In this document: positions 19,674-28,586 of the stretch, one piece after another
How positions within the stretch are numbered: the stretch's first letter is position 1
How the letters are laid out: every line of letters starts with the position of its first letter
Assembly: GCF_026113935.1 (NCBI RefSeq)
Contig: NZ_JAPEUL010000012.1
Coordinates: 62,001 to 126,000 of the forward strand
Source of the DNA: Marinomonas rhodophyticola
GTDB lineage: Bacteria > Pseudomonadota > Gammaproteobacteria > Pseudomonadales > Marinomonadaceae
Length of the DNA: 64,000 nucleotides
Direction of reading: 5' to 3'
Notes under the pieces: generated by a model
The model's database searches: none
Told to the model about the DNA's origin: nothing
Seen by the model: only the letters and a program-made list of their open reading frames with translations
Made by a program: the position numbers and the translations under genes

Positions 19674-21511
19674 GCATCAGTATGACGACTAACAATACAA
19701 GTGAGAACACATTAGACATGGGGTTCAGCGCCTTGCGTGAGTCTTATAAAACAGGTATAGCAACACCAACCAGCGTGATGGCCGACATTCGTCAGCGCGC
19801 GGCTGATTATAAAGATCACAATATTTGGATTCATCTATTAACCGAATCGGAACAAGCGGTTTGGCTGGATGCTTTAAAAGACAAAGACATGGACACACAC
19901 CCTTTATGGGGATTCCCTTTGCCATTAAAGACAATATTGATCTGGCGGGTATTCCCACTACTGCGGGTTGTGAAATCTTTGCTTACACGCCAAAAAAATC
20001 ATCTCAAGTGGTACAGCAGTTGATCGATGCTGGGGCGATTCCAGTAGGTAAAACTAATCTAGACCAATTTGCCACAGGCTTGAATGGTACACGTTCACCT
20101 TATGGAGCTTGCCATAACGCTTTTAATTACGATTATATCAGTGGTGGCTCCAGCTCGGGATCCGCTGTTGCTGTTGCTCTTGGGTTAGCGAGTTTCAGTT
20201 TGGGAACAGATACGGCTGGTTCCGGTCGTATTCCAGCTTGCTTCAATAACTTGGTTGGCGTGAAGCCGAGCATCGGTTTGTTATCGGCTACAGGTATGTT
20301 GCCGGCTTGTCGTAGTTTGGATTGTATGACGATTTTTGCCTACAACACGGACGATGCCAATATTGCTTTGGGGGCGGCAGAAGGTTTTGATGAGAGAGAC
20401 GGCTATAGCCGTCAGAACCCATTTGATAACCAAGCACGTCATTATGGTTTACGTACTGGCCCTTTGAAAGTAGGCGTGATTCCAGCTCATCAATTGAAAT
20501 TCTTCGGTGACAAGAGCTACGAAAAAGCCTACTTGCAAACCTTGGCGTTATTGAAAGAACAGGGCTTTGCTTTCCAAGAAATTGACTACGCGCCGTTCGA
20601 TGAAATCGCCCAACTTTTGTACGAAGGTCCTTGGGTGTCCGAGCGTTATATTGCTACTCAGCCATTAATCGATGAGAACCCAGACGTGATTTTCCCTGTG
20701 GTACGCGAGATCATCTCACCAGGGCGGCAAACCGCCAGCAACATCATTGTTTAAAGCACAATATCGCATTAATGATTTGAAGCAAATTTGCCTAGCGCAA
20801 ATGGCACAGGTCGATTGTTTGCTGACACCTACAGCAGGTCGTCACTTTACCGTGGCAGAAATGCTAGTGGAGCCGATTAAACGAAATAGTGAGTTGGGTT
20901 ATTACACCAACTTTATGAACTTGATTGACTTGGCTTCCATCGCCGTACCTACAGTGATGACAGAGAACGACATGCCATTTGGTATCACGCTCGTTGGGCC
21001 AACTTTTAGTGATCGTATGTTGATGTCCATTGCTAACCGCATTCAGCAAGCGCTTCCACTTAAAAAAGGGGCTTTAGAAGTAATGGCGACGCCAAGCAAC
21101 ACGACACCAGTGGGTAATAATCAAACCATCGATGTGATGGTTTGCGGTGCCCACTTAGAAGGCCAACCGCTCAACTGGCAATTAACCGAACGCGGCGCTA
21201 AGCTGAAAAGCAAAACCACCACAGCGCCGGTTTATCGTATGTATGCTTTGGCAGGCGGCCCACCGCTGCGTCCTGGATTGCTATTGGACGAATCGAATGG
21301 GGCGGCGATCGATGTCGAAGTTTGGTCTGTACCGACGACAAACTTCGGCAGCTTCGTCGCTGGTATTCCAGCTCCCCTTGGTATCGGTAAAGTCAGATTG
21401 GCAGACGGCAGTCAGGTGGCAGGTTTTATTTGTGAACCTTATGGCATGGAAAACGCGAAAGACATTACGCACTTAAATAGTTGGCGAGCGTATTTAGCTA
21501 CATTGGAATAG
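19670..21511 (+). CDS. atzF: Allophanate hydrolase, two apparent frameshifts
   Basis: Allophanate hydrolase (EC 3.5.1.54), splitting allophanate into two ammonia and two CO2, the last step of guanidine assimilation. It is about 612 residues after repair. The N-terminal amidase domain shows the catalytic Lys in GIPFAIKDNIDLAG and the glycine/serine-rich signature GGSSSGSAVAVALGL with cis-Ser, then TDTAGSGRIPA. The C-terminal domain (MVCGAHLEGQPLNWQL to the end) is that of AtzF. The frame is broken near 19895 (two bases extra in an ACACAC run) and 20744 (one base extra). It is co-translated with the carboxylase. Confidence 0.9.
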
Positions 21512-21523
21512 TCTTTTTTTTCA

Positions 21524-21581
21524 AAGCCACCCACCTTTGCAAGTCAGTTAAATCAAGGGGTTGAGTTTTGACTTGCTGAAT
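21524..21581. repeat. REP-like repeat, copy B, adjacent to the Y1 transposase
   Basis: AAGCCACCCACCTTT is followed by a hairpin with perfect arms GCAAGTCA (21539-21546) and TGACTTGC (21569-21576). The same 15-base head occurs at 9023. Its position just in front of a REP-associated transposase, with a conserved head plus stem-loop layout, fits a REP element mobilised by that enzyme; this is inferred from two copies. Confidence 0.6.
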
Positions 21582-21589
21582 CATAAATA

Positions 21590-21609
21590 TACTGTATATA
21601 ATTACAGTA
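21590..21609 (+). promoter_or_regulatory. LexA (SOS) box upstream of transposase
   Basis: TACTGTATATAATTACAGTA contains CTGT-N8-ACAG with an AT-rich spacer, the exact gammaproteobacterial LexA consensus architecture, extended by matching TA/TA flanks. It lies 26 bases before the transposase ATG, where it would overlap the promoter. Confidence 0.75.
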
Positions 21610-21635
21610 TATTTTCTCAGGAAGAGGGAGCCATT

Positions 21636-22604
21636 ATGCCGCAGCCAAGAAGTCAGCAAATCAACGTTAGTGATACGCCATACTACCATTGTGTTTCTCG
21701 TTGTGTGCGACGGGCCTTTTTGTGTGGTGAAGATCCGTTTTCAGGTGACAGTTTCGAGCACCGTCGTGGCTGGGTTGAAAACAGGTTGCTGTTTTTAGCC
21801 GGCCTCTTTTCTATCGATATATGCGCTTATGCTGTGATGAGCAATCACCTTCATGTGGTACTGCATGTCAATGTTGAAAAAGCGGCGAAATGGTCGACAC
21901 TAGAGGTGTTAGAGCGTTGGCATAAGCTTCATAAAGGCACTGTATTTACGCAACAATATGTAAAAGGTGAGGTGTTGCCTGAGTTTGCGTTAAGCCTAGT
22001 CGAGGCTTCAGCAGAGACATTTCGCAATCGGCTGATGGACATCAGTTGGTTTATGAAAGAGCTTAATGAGCCAATTGCACGACAAGCTAACGCCGAAGAC
22101 AACTGTACAGGAAGATTCTGGGAGGGCCGTTTTAAATCTCAAGCGTTACTGGATGAAGCGGCATTGATTGCCTGTATGGCTTACGTGGACCTCAACCCAA
22201 TACGAGCCAAGGTAAGCGATGCGCCAGAAGAGGCCGACTTTACCAGTCTTAAAAAACGTGTGGACTCAGCTAAGATGCAAAGGCAGCCAAAGCGATTGTT
22301 GCCTTTTATTGGTAATCCGAGAGAAAACATGCCTAATGGCTTGCCATTTTTCTTATCTGATTACCTAGAATTGGTCGATACGACGGGACGTATTATTCGA
22401 GATGATAAACGAGGTGTAATAGATGGGTCATTACTGCCCATTCTTCAACGGCTTAATATATCATCAGAGAATTGGCTGAGCATTACGACACAGTTTGGTG
22501 AAAAAACAGGTCATGTCGTCGGTAAGGAGCATTCAATCGCCTATTATTGTGAAGCGCATCAGCGACAGCGTAAACCTCGAGGCAGCGCTAAGCTCCTTGC
22601 TTAA
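21636..22604 (+). CDS. REP-associated tyrosine (Y1/HUH) transposase-like protein
   Basis: A 322-residue protein of the IS200-like Y1/RAYT group, single-strand DNA nucleases that act on REP hairpins. The HUH motif is in AVMSNHLHVVLHVN and the catalytic tyrosine is likely in ACMAYVDLNPIRA; GRFWEGRFKSQALLDE is also typical of the group. A C-terminal extension (about residues 210-322) goes beyond the Y1 domain. The ATG at 21636 follows AGGAAGAGGGAG and is chosen over upstream GTG/TTG codons that would run through the LexA box. No terminal inverted repeats or second gene are seen, so it is probably a domesticated or single-copy enzyme rather than a free insertion sequence. Confidence 0.85.
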   Translation: MPQPRSQQINVSDTPYYHCVSRCVRRAFLCGEDPFSGDSFEHRRGWVENRLLFLAGLFSIDICAYAVMSNHLHVVLHVNVEKAAKWSTLEVLERWHKLHKGTVFTQQYVKGEVLPEFALSLVEASAETFRNRLMDISWFMKELNEPIARQANAEDNCTGRFWEGRFKSQALLDEAALIACMAYVDLNPIRAKVSDAPEEADFTSLKKRVDSAKMQRQPKRLLPFIGNPRENMPNGLPFFLSDYLELVDTTGRIIRDDKRGVIDGSLLPILQRLNISSENWLSITTQFGEKTGHVVGKEHSIAYYCEAHQRQRKPRGSAKLLA

Positions 22605-22777
22605 ATAAAATCTTAAACTGCCAATCATGTATTAGGGTTGTTTTCAAAACCGCCTTGTCTTGCCTTGTCTGAAATCCTATTAAATGCACTTTTTCTAGAG
22701 TTGAAGATTGTCATCCCACGTTTCGCTTACTTATATCGTCAATTGTCGCTATTTTATCTGTGTGCTCTGGTAGTAAT

Positions 22778-22909
22778 CTTTGATTATTAGAGTGTGTGTC
22801 TTAGTTAATAGTTAAAATGTGTGTCCTAATTGTTGGTAGACAAGCTTTGATTATTAGAGTGTGTGTCCTGGTTGTTGTTTGAGTATTAGAATGTGTGTCC
22901 TAGTTGTTG
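22778..22909. repeat. Degenerate direct repeat array (GTGTGTCC units) downstream of the transposase
   Basis: Four imperfect units of about 26-33 bases occur at 22778, 22810, 22845 and 22878. Their core is ATTAGAGTGTGTGTCCTAG followed by TTGTTG, and units 1 and 3 share the longer head CTTTGATTATTAGAGTGTG. No other feature or gene is seen in the 413 bases between the transposase and pssA genes. The spacing is irregular and there are no unique spacers, so it is not CRISPR. A role as transposase target sites is possible but unproven. Confidence 0.7.
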
Positions 22910-23017
22910 ATGTATTTGGAGTGGAGGAGGTTGGGGTTAGATTCTTTTTTAGGATATTTACGGTGAATTTGTTACAGTTTGCCGTTAGTTAAAAAAATAA
23001 GGTAGCACTTCTTTATT

Positions 23018-24355
23018 ATGCCCATTAGAAATTTATTCGCTTCACTGCCTATGTTTGCGGTTGAGCCTGACCAGTTCCATGTTCTGCAATCTGCCCTTAG
23101 TTTTCGAGAGTATTTATTAAAAGCGATTCATAATGCGACCTCTAGGATTTATTTGGTGGCTCTTTATCTTGAAAATGATGAAGCGGGCAGGGAGGTATTG
23201 ACAGCGGCTTATGAAGCCAAGCAGCGTAATCCTAAGTTAGACATTGTTATTTGTGTGGATTGGCATCGTGCGCAGCGTGGTTTGATTGGCGCGGAAAAAG
23301 CTGCAGGTAACGCGGCTATGTATCAAGAGTTTGCAGCGAAATATGAATACGATATTCCTGTGTATGGTGTGCCAGTTCGTAATCGTGAAGTGTTTGGCGT
23401 ATTGCATCTAAAAGGTTTTGTTGTCGATGATACGGTGATTTACAGTGGCGCGAGTTTGAATAATGTGTATCTGCATTATCAAGAGCGTTATCGATTTGAT
23501 CGTTATCATGTTATTCAGAATGCGGCATTGGCAGACAGTATGGTGGGATTCATTCGCAATGAGATGATCCGTCATCCCGCGGTGAATAATCTTGCAGACG
23601 CCGGATTGCCGTCGACGAAAGAGTTAAAGTCAGTGATTCGACAGTTTCGAGTTTCACTGGGCAAATCTGCTTATGCTGGCGAAAAGCAATTTGTCGGTGA
23701 TCAGCATGTAGCGGTAACGCCTATGGTGGGTGTCGGTAAACGTTTTAATGCTTTGAACCAAAAAATTACAACATTGCTGGCGGAGGCGAAACAAGAGATT
23801 GTTCTTTGTACACCGTATTTTAATTTACCGAAAGTCGTGTTGAGGGAAGTGAAGCGCGCTATTAAGCGCGGTGTGAAAGTGCATGTTGTGGTGGGAGACA
23901 AAACTGCCAACGATTTTTATATCGCGCCAGATCAGCCTTTTAAAGCCATTGGTGGTTTGCCGTATTTGTACGAGATGAATTTACGTAAGTTTGCCCGTGC
24001 AAATGAAAGCCATATTGCGTCGGGTGGTTTGTCGATTCATTTATGGAAACACGAGTCTCATAGTTATCACCTAAAAGGGCTTTGGGTAGATCGTCGTATC
24101 ATGTTGTTAACAGGCAATAACGTTAACCCAAGGGCTTGGGCGTTGGATTTAGAAAATGGTTTATTGGTGGACGATCCGCAGCAGCATTTGCTGGCAAAGT
24201 TTACGGCTGAGTTTGATAATATTCATCAGCATACCCAACGGATTACGTCCTATAGTGAGTTGGAAACCATCCATGATTACCCTGACAAGATTCAAAGGCT
24301 GTTGAAGAAAGTCATTCGGACTCGGGCGGATAGACTGCTAAAACGGATTTTGTAA
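23018..24355 (+). CDS. pssA: CDP-diacylglycerol-serine O-phosphatidyltransferase (phosphatidylserine synthase)
   Basis: Phosphatidylserine synthase of the gammaproteobacterial phospholipase D type, making phosphatidylserine for phosphatidylethanolamine synthesis. It has 445 residues (E. coli 451) and two HKD-type motifs: HLKGFVVDD near residue 129 and HLKGLWVDRR near 350. DWHRAQRG, VYSGASLNNVYLH-like and GNNVNPRAWALDLENG stretches are characteristic. It acts peripherally at the membrane. The product feeds Psd, encoded at 49-50 kb in this window. It ends at a very long terminator hairpin. Confidence 0.93.
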   Translation: MPIRNLFASLPMFAVEPDQFHVLQSALSFREYLLKAIHNATSRIYLVALYLENDEAGREVLTAAYEAKQRNPKLDIVICVDWHRAQRGLIGAEKAAGNAAMYQEFAAKYEYDIPVYGVPVRNREVFGVLHLKGFVVDDTVIYSGASLNNVYLHYQERYRFDRYHVIQNAALADSMVGFIRNEMIRHPAVNNLADAGLPSTKELKSVIRQFRVSLGKSAYAGEKQFVGDQHVAVTPMVGVGKRFNALNQKITTLLAEAKQEIVLCTPYFNLPKVVLREVKRAIKRGVKVHVVVGDKTANDFYIAPDQPFKAIGGLPYLYEMNLRKFARANESHIASGGLSIHLWKHESHSYHLKGLWVDRRIMLLTGNNVNPRAWALDLENGLLVDDPQQHLLAKFTAEFDNIHQHTQRITSYSELETIHDYPDKIQRLLKKVIRTRADRLLKRIL

Positions 24356-24368
24356 TAACAATTTTATA

Positions 24369-24424
24369 ACCCACCAAAACTAAAAAAGCGAATCAAACGA
24401 TTCGCTTTTTTAGTTTTGGTGGGT
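24369..24424. terminator. Long perfect bidirectional terminator
   Basis: Perfect 26-base arms (24369-24394 and 24399-24424) around a 4-base loop AAAC, GC-rich in the middle (GCGAATC/GATTCGC) and with A/T tracts inside both arms. It lies between the convergent pssA and gbcA genes and can serve both. Confidence 0.85.
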
Positions 24425-24462
24425 GTTTTTTGTGTGGTAAAGCTGAGCAGTATCATGCTGTT

Positions 24463-25741
24463 TTATTTATCATTAAGGTTTTTTTGAACCGTATTGGAGT
24501 ACCAGTTCAAAAAGTTGATCACACCGAATTCGTAGGTTTCGGAATACGGTCCAGGTTGGTAACCAATGGAGTTGATGCCTAGCTGGTTGCGTTCACCTAA
24601 TACTTTGTCCTGTTCATTGGTGGCATCCCACACTTTTCGTAGCGTGTCTGTGTTGTAGTCTACGCCTTCTACGGCGTCTTTGTGGACGAACCATTTCGTG
24701 GTGACTATGCTCTCTTGGGCGGAAATAGGTAGCACACGGAAGACGATGAAATGGTCAGATTGCATGTGGTTCCATGAGTTGGGTAAGTGCAATATGCGCA
24801 TGGAGCTCCAGTTCGCGGTTTTTGATTCGCCCCAAGGTTTTCGTGCAAGCAGCGGCTCCATCTATGGTCATCACCTTAGTGCCTTTTTTAAGTGGCATGC
24901 GCACAATTCGGTTGCGCTGTATTTCACCAAAGCTTTGATGTTTGTGAGGAATGCCTTCTGCATCCCATTGCGCGGCTTGGGCGTTGTAGTGGTCGAGGAA
25001 GTCTTGTGGTGCCCGCGGGTCCTCGGTGTCGTCCCATTCTAATAAGGTATTCAGCAGTTCAGGGTGACTACCGGCACAGTGGTAGCATTCACGGTTGTTT
25101 TCTAATACCAGTTTCCAGTTGGCGCGTTCGTACATGGTCGATTCGACGGCCAGTTTGGTATTTTCTACATCGTAGGGTTCCATGTATTCGTCAAGTGTTG
25201 TTAGGAAGTCATCAAATCCATCATCTGGGGCAGTTTTGCCTAGGCAGACAAAGATAAAGCCTCCGCCAGTTCTGCAAAACGCCGATTTTAGGCCGTGTTG
25301 TTTCATGTCGAAGTTTTTATTCATTTCTGTGCCAGCAAACAATAGGTTGCCTTTTAGATCGTAAGTCCACTGGTGATAAGGGCAAACCAAGTTGGCGACT
25401 TTGCCACGGTGCTCTGTGCAAATAACAGAACCGCGGTGACGACAGGTGTTATGAAATGCATTCACCTTGCCTTCGGCGTCACGTACGATCAGAACGGGGT
25501 TTTGTCCAATTTCGACGGTAAAATAGTCGCCTTTTTTCGGAATTTCGCTGGTCATGCCAACAAATAGCCATTCTTTTTGAAAGACCTCTTCCATATCAAT
25601 TCGAAACATATGTGGATCATTGTAGAGCTGTGCGTCCAATGAGTAGTTGCTAGAACGTTTTTCCAGCAATGTTGACATGGCAGTTTTTGCTTCATCTAGA
25701 GAAGCGTGGCGTACATTCAGCAGGTCGTGTTGTTGATTCAT
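24463..25741 (-). CDS. gbcA: Glycine betaine monooxygenase oxygenase subunit, one apparent frameshift
   Basis: Rieske-type oxygenase that demethylates glycine betaine to dimethylglycine and formaldehyde, about 425 residues after repair. The Rieske [2Fe-2S] ligands are in CRHRGSVICTEHRGKV and CPYHQWTY; the mononuclear iron site is in NNRECYHCAGSHPELL. One extra base near 24812 shifts the frame between the catalytic core and the last 120 residues. It is divergent from gbcB, and gbdR follows gbcB, the same gene set as in Pseudomonas. The similarity to choline- and carnitine-type oxygenases leaves a small doubt, which the neighbours remove. Confidence 0.88.
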
Positions 25742-26020
25742 CTTTCTGGGCCTTACATGACAAAAAGAGTGATGGACTGTTTAACAGTGTCGTTTGTTGT
25801 GAGGCTATATTGGCGTAATCGAGAGCGAAAGAAATGACTATTCACGACACGATAAGATACCTAAATCGACTGGCAATCTCTTGTCTCTTCTGACGTTGGC
25901 TGCCATGAGCAACTTATTGTCGCAGAGAGTTAACTTGCATGGCTCAACAGGATCCAAAATGGCTCGAAAAGGTGCGGTTCAATTATTTTAGATACGCTAC
26001 ATTTATTAAGAGACTTCCAT

Positions 26021-27145
26021 ATGACTAACTCTACAAAGACGGTGAACGCTGATTATTTGGCACCAGTACATACTCAGACTTGGGTAAATGGACGACATAA
26101 TGTTCGTTGTGTGAAGGTAATTCATGAAACTTGGGACGTAAAAACCTTTTGTTTTATGGCACAGCAGCCCGTTATGTTCTTTTTTAAGCCTGGACAATTT
26201 GTCACGTTAGAGTTGGAAATCGAAGGTAAGCAGGTGATGCGCTCTTATACCATTTCGAGCGCACCATCTGTGCCTTATAGCTTTTCGATTACGGTAAAGC
26301 GGGTACCTGGTGGTGAAGTATCGAATTGGTTGCATGACAATATGACAGTGGGTTCTGAGCTAGCGGTTCATGGTCCGGTGGGGCAGTTTAACTGTATCGA
26401 TTTTCCAGCAGAGAAAGTATTACTGCTTTCTGGTGGTGTTGGAATTACCCCTGTTATGTCGATGGCGCGTTGGTGGTTTGATACGAATGCGGATGTAGAC
26501 ATCACTTTTATTCATAGCGCGCGTTCACCTCGGGATGTGATTTATTCTCGTGAGTTGGACCACATGGCGGCTCGCTTGGATAATTTTGGTTTGTACTTAA
26601 TTGTTGAGCGTATGGAAAATGGTTTGCCGTGGCAAGGCTACCGAGGGTATTTGGACGCGGCGAAGCTGGATATGATTTCACCCGATTTTATGGAACGTGA
26701 GATTTTTTGCTGTGGTCCTGCGCCCTATATGAAGGCAGTGAAAAACCTGCTTCAAGCAAGAGGCTTTGATATGAGCCGTTACCACGAAGAATCCTTTGGT
26801 GCAACGCCAGCAGAGGTAGTGGAAGACGCTATTGAGCAAGCCGAAGTCGCGCAGGCAGAAGCCGAAGCGATGAATCAAGCGGATTTATTGCGTGTTGAGT
26901 TTTCTGGTAGTGGTAAAAGTATTCAAGTGATTGCGGGGGAGACCTTGCATAATGCTGCGGCAAGGCTTGATCTTATGATACCCAAAGCTTGCGGGATGGG
27001 GATCTGTGGTACCTGTAAGGTATTTGTCAAAGAGGGCGAGACTCAAATGGATCACAATGGTGGTATTACCGATGATGATGTTGAGGCCGGTTATGTGTTG
27101 TCTTGCTGTACTGTACCTAAATCGAATGTGGTTATTGAATATTGA
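26021..27145 (+). CDS. gbcB: Glycine betaine monooxygenase reductase subunit
   Basis: Electron-transfer partner of GbcA, 374 residues. The N-terminal ferredoxin-NADP reductase part has the FAD motif RSYTISSAP and an NAD(P) loop GGVGITPVMSM. A linker rich in Ala/Glu (about 270-290) leads to a C-terminal plant-type [2Fe-2S] domain with CGMGICGTCKVF and a final Cys in VLSCCTVP. It is divergently transcribed from gbcA with 279 bases between them, where GbdR-type activation is expected; I cannot identify the site. Intact. Confidence 0.9.
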   Translation: MTNSTKTVNADYLAPVHTQTWVNGRHNVRCVKVIHETWDVKTFCFMAQQPVMFFFKPGQFVTLELEIEGKQVMRSYTISSAPSVPYSFSITVKRVPGGEVSNWLHDNMTVGSELAVHGPVGQFNCIDFPAEKVLLLSGGVGITPVMSMARWWFDTNADVDITFIHSARSPRDVIYSRELDHMAARLDNFGLYLIVERMENGLPWQGYRGYLDAAKLDMISPDFMEREIFCCGPAPYMKAVKNLLQARGFDMSRYHEESFGATPAEVVEDAIEQAEVAQAEAEAMNQADLLRVEFSGSGKSIQVIAGETLHNAAARLDLMIPKACGMGICGTCKVFVKEGETQMDHNGGITDDDVEAGYVLSCCTVPKSNVVIEY

Positions 27146-27413
27146 TTTTTATTAAATAAGCGTTCAACAAAAGCGCAATGCTGGTCTATTTTAGTGCGTG
27201 ATGCTATGTTCTACTGGTTGGTCTTTGTAGAACAGGGGAGAGGTGATTTTGCTTCATTAAATTGCTATTGCTCTTTAAGCCTTGTGATACTTTGACTTTG
27301 TATCTCCTTAAAAATAATAAAAGCGCTTCTTGTCGTTATTTAGGAATGCTATCTAGAAAGTGGTCTGGATTTTGCCTAAGAGAGAAAGGAAGCACACATA
27401 TGAGGACATTGAT

Positions 27414-28520
27414 ATGGCAAATAACTCGACCCTAGCTTTTAGTGCAAGGGGCACAACAAGAGTAGGATTTTTACTGCTTGACCATTTTACTATGATTGCG
27501 CTTGCTTCGTCGATTGAGCCTTTACGAATGGCGAATCAGTTGTCAGCGGAAGAACTGTATAGTTGGAGTTTGATCTCTGAAAATGGGCAATCCGTAACGG
27601 CCAGTGACGGTTTGAGTTTGACGCCAGATCTGTCCATGGAGGATAACGCTGAGTTCGATTTGATTATTGTGGCGGGTGGTATTGATATTACTCGTACTTT
27701 TACTGCGAAACAGGTTTCTTGGCTGGTAAAGCAATCTCGTAAAGGTGTTCAATTAGGCGGGATTTGTACTGGTGCTTATGTTCTAGCCTATGCCGGCTTG
27801 CTCAATGGTTATCAATGTAGTGTGCATTGGGAATGTTTGACCGCCCTGCAAGAAACGTTTCCTAAAGTGAACTGCAATAATAAGTTGTTCTCCATCGATA
27901 AAGATCGCCTGACGTCTTCTGGTGGCAGTGCGCCGATGGACATGTTTTTGAACATGATGACTAAGCAGCATGGTCCTAAATTATCGAATGCCATCTCTGA
28001 TATGTTTATTTGCGATCGTATTCGCAGTGAATCTGACCAGCAACGTATGCCAATGCGTCAGTTTAATAGTGTGGGTATGTGTACGCCTAAGTTGGTGGAT
28101 GTGATTGAGTTGATGGAAAACAACTTAGAAGAACCCATTGAGCTAGATGAATTAGCCACTTTTGTGGATGTGTCCCGCCGTCAAATTGAGCGAATGTTTC
28201 ATCGTCATTTGGATTGTTCTCCTTCCCGCTATTATCTGCGTTTACGGCTTGAAAGAGCGCGCAAACTATTGAAACAATCGAACATGTCGATTGTGGAAAT
28301 TTCCATGGCGTGTGGCTTTATCTCGACACCGCATTTTAGCCGCTGCTATCGCAAACACATTGGCGTGTCACCTCGTGATGAGCGAAAAATTGCTTGGAAA
28401 GGAGAAGTGGCGGAGTCGCTACTTGAAGAAAAAGGGGCGGCTATTATGTACATTGCCCATGCGCAAGATGCGTTAAATCATTCACACAGTGAGCCCAGTT
28501 ATGGGTCGGTTGCGGTGTAG
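27414..28520 (+). CDS. gbdR: GlxA/AraC-family transcriptional regulator of glycine betaine catabolism
   Basis: A 368-residue regulator with an N-terminal DJ-1/GATase1-like sensing domain (VGFLLLDHFTMIALASSIEPLRMANQL and LGGICTGAYVLAYAGLL) and a C-terminal AraC double helix-turn-helix (VSRRQIERMFHRHLDCSPSR, then CGFISTPHFSRCYRKHIGVSP). The layout and the neighbours gbcA/gbcB identify GbdR, which activates betaine, choline and dimethylglycine genes in Pseudomonas. The ATG at 27414 has GAGGA 7 bases before it; an in-frame GTG at 27360 would add 18 residues unlike the family. A 268-base gap upstream shows no feature I can name. Confidence 0.87.
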   Translation: MANNSTLAFSARGTTRVGFLLLDHFTMIALASSIEPLRMANQLSAEELYSWSLISENGQSVTASDGLSLTPDLSMEDNAEFDLIIVAGGIDITRTFTAKQVSWLVKQSRKGVQLGGICTGAYVLAYAGLLNGYQCSVHWECLTALQETFPKVNCNNKLFSIDKDRLTSSGGSAPMDMFLNMMTKQHGPKLSNAISDMFICDRIRSESDQQRMPMRQFNSVGMCTPKLVDVIELMENNLEEPIELDELATFVDVSRRQIERMFHRHLDCSPSRYYLRLRLERARKLLKQSNMSIVEISMACGFISTPHFSRCYRKHIGVSPRDERKIAWKGEVAESLLEEKGAAIMYIAHAQDALNHSHSEPSYGSVAV

Positions 28521-28539
28521 TTTGTTGGTTTAGTATGTC

Positions 28540-28571
28540 AATAAGGAGCCATGCAAAAGGCTCCTTATTTT
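28540..28571. terminator. Terminator between gbdR and glycosyltransferase operon
   Basis: AATAAGGAGCC and GGCTCCTTATT form an 11-base perfect stem around an 8-base loop with T residues after it. It lies between convergent genes and can serve either strand. Confidence 0.75.
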
Positions 28572-28586
28572 GAGGAAAACGGATGT

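Noticed and set aside
22778-22909. CRISPR array
   Set aside because: Units are degenerate and irregularly spaced, with no unique spacers of constant length and no cas genes nearby.
21524-22909. Complete insertion sequence bounded by inverted repeats
   Set aside because: No terminal inverted repeats, target duplications or orfB are visible; the gene fits a stand-alone REP-associated transposase.
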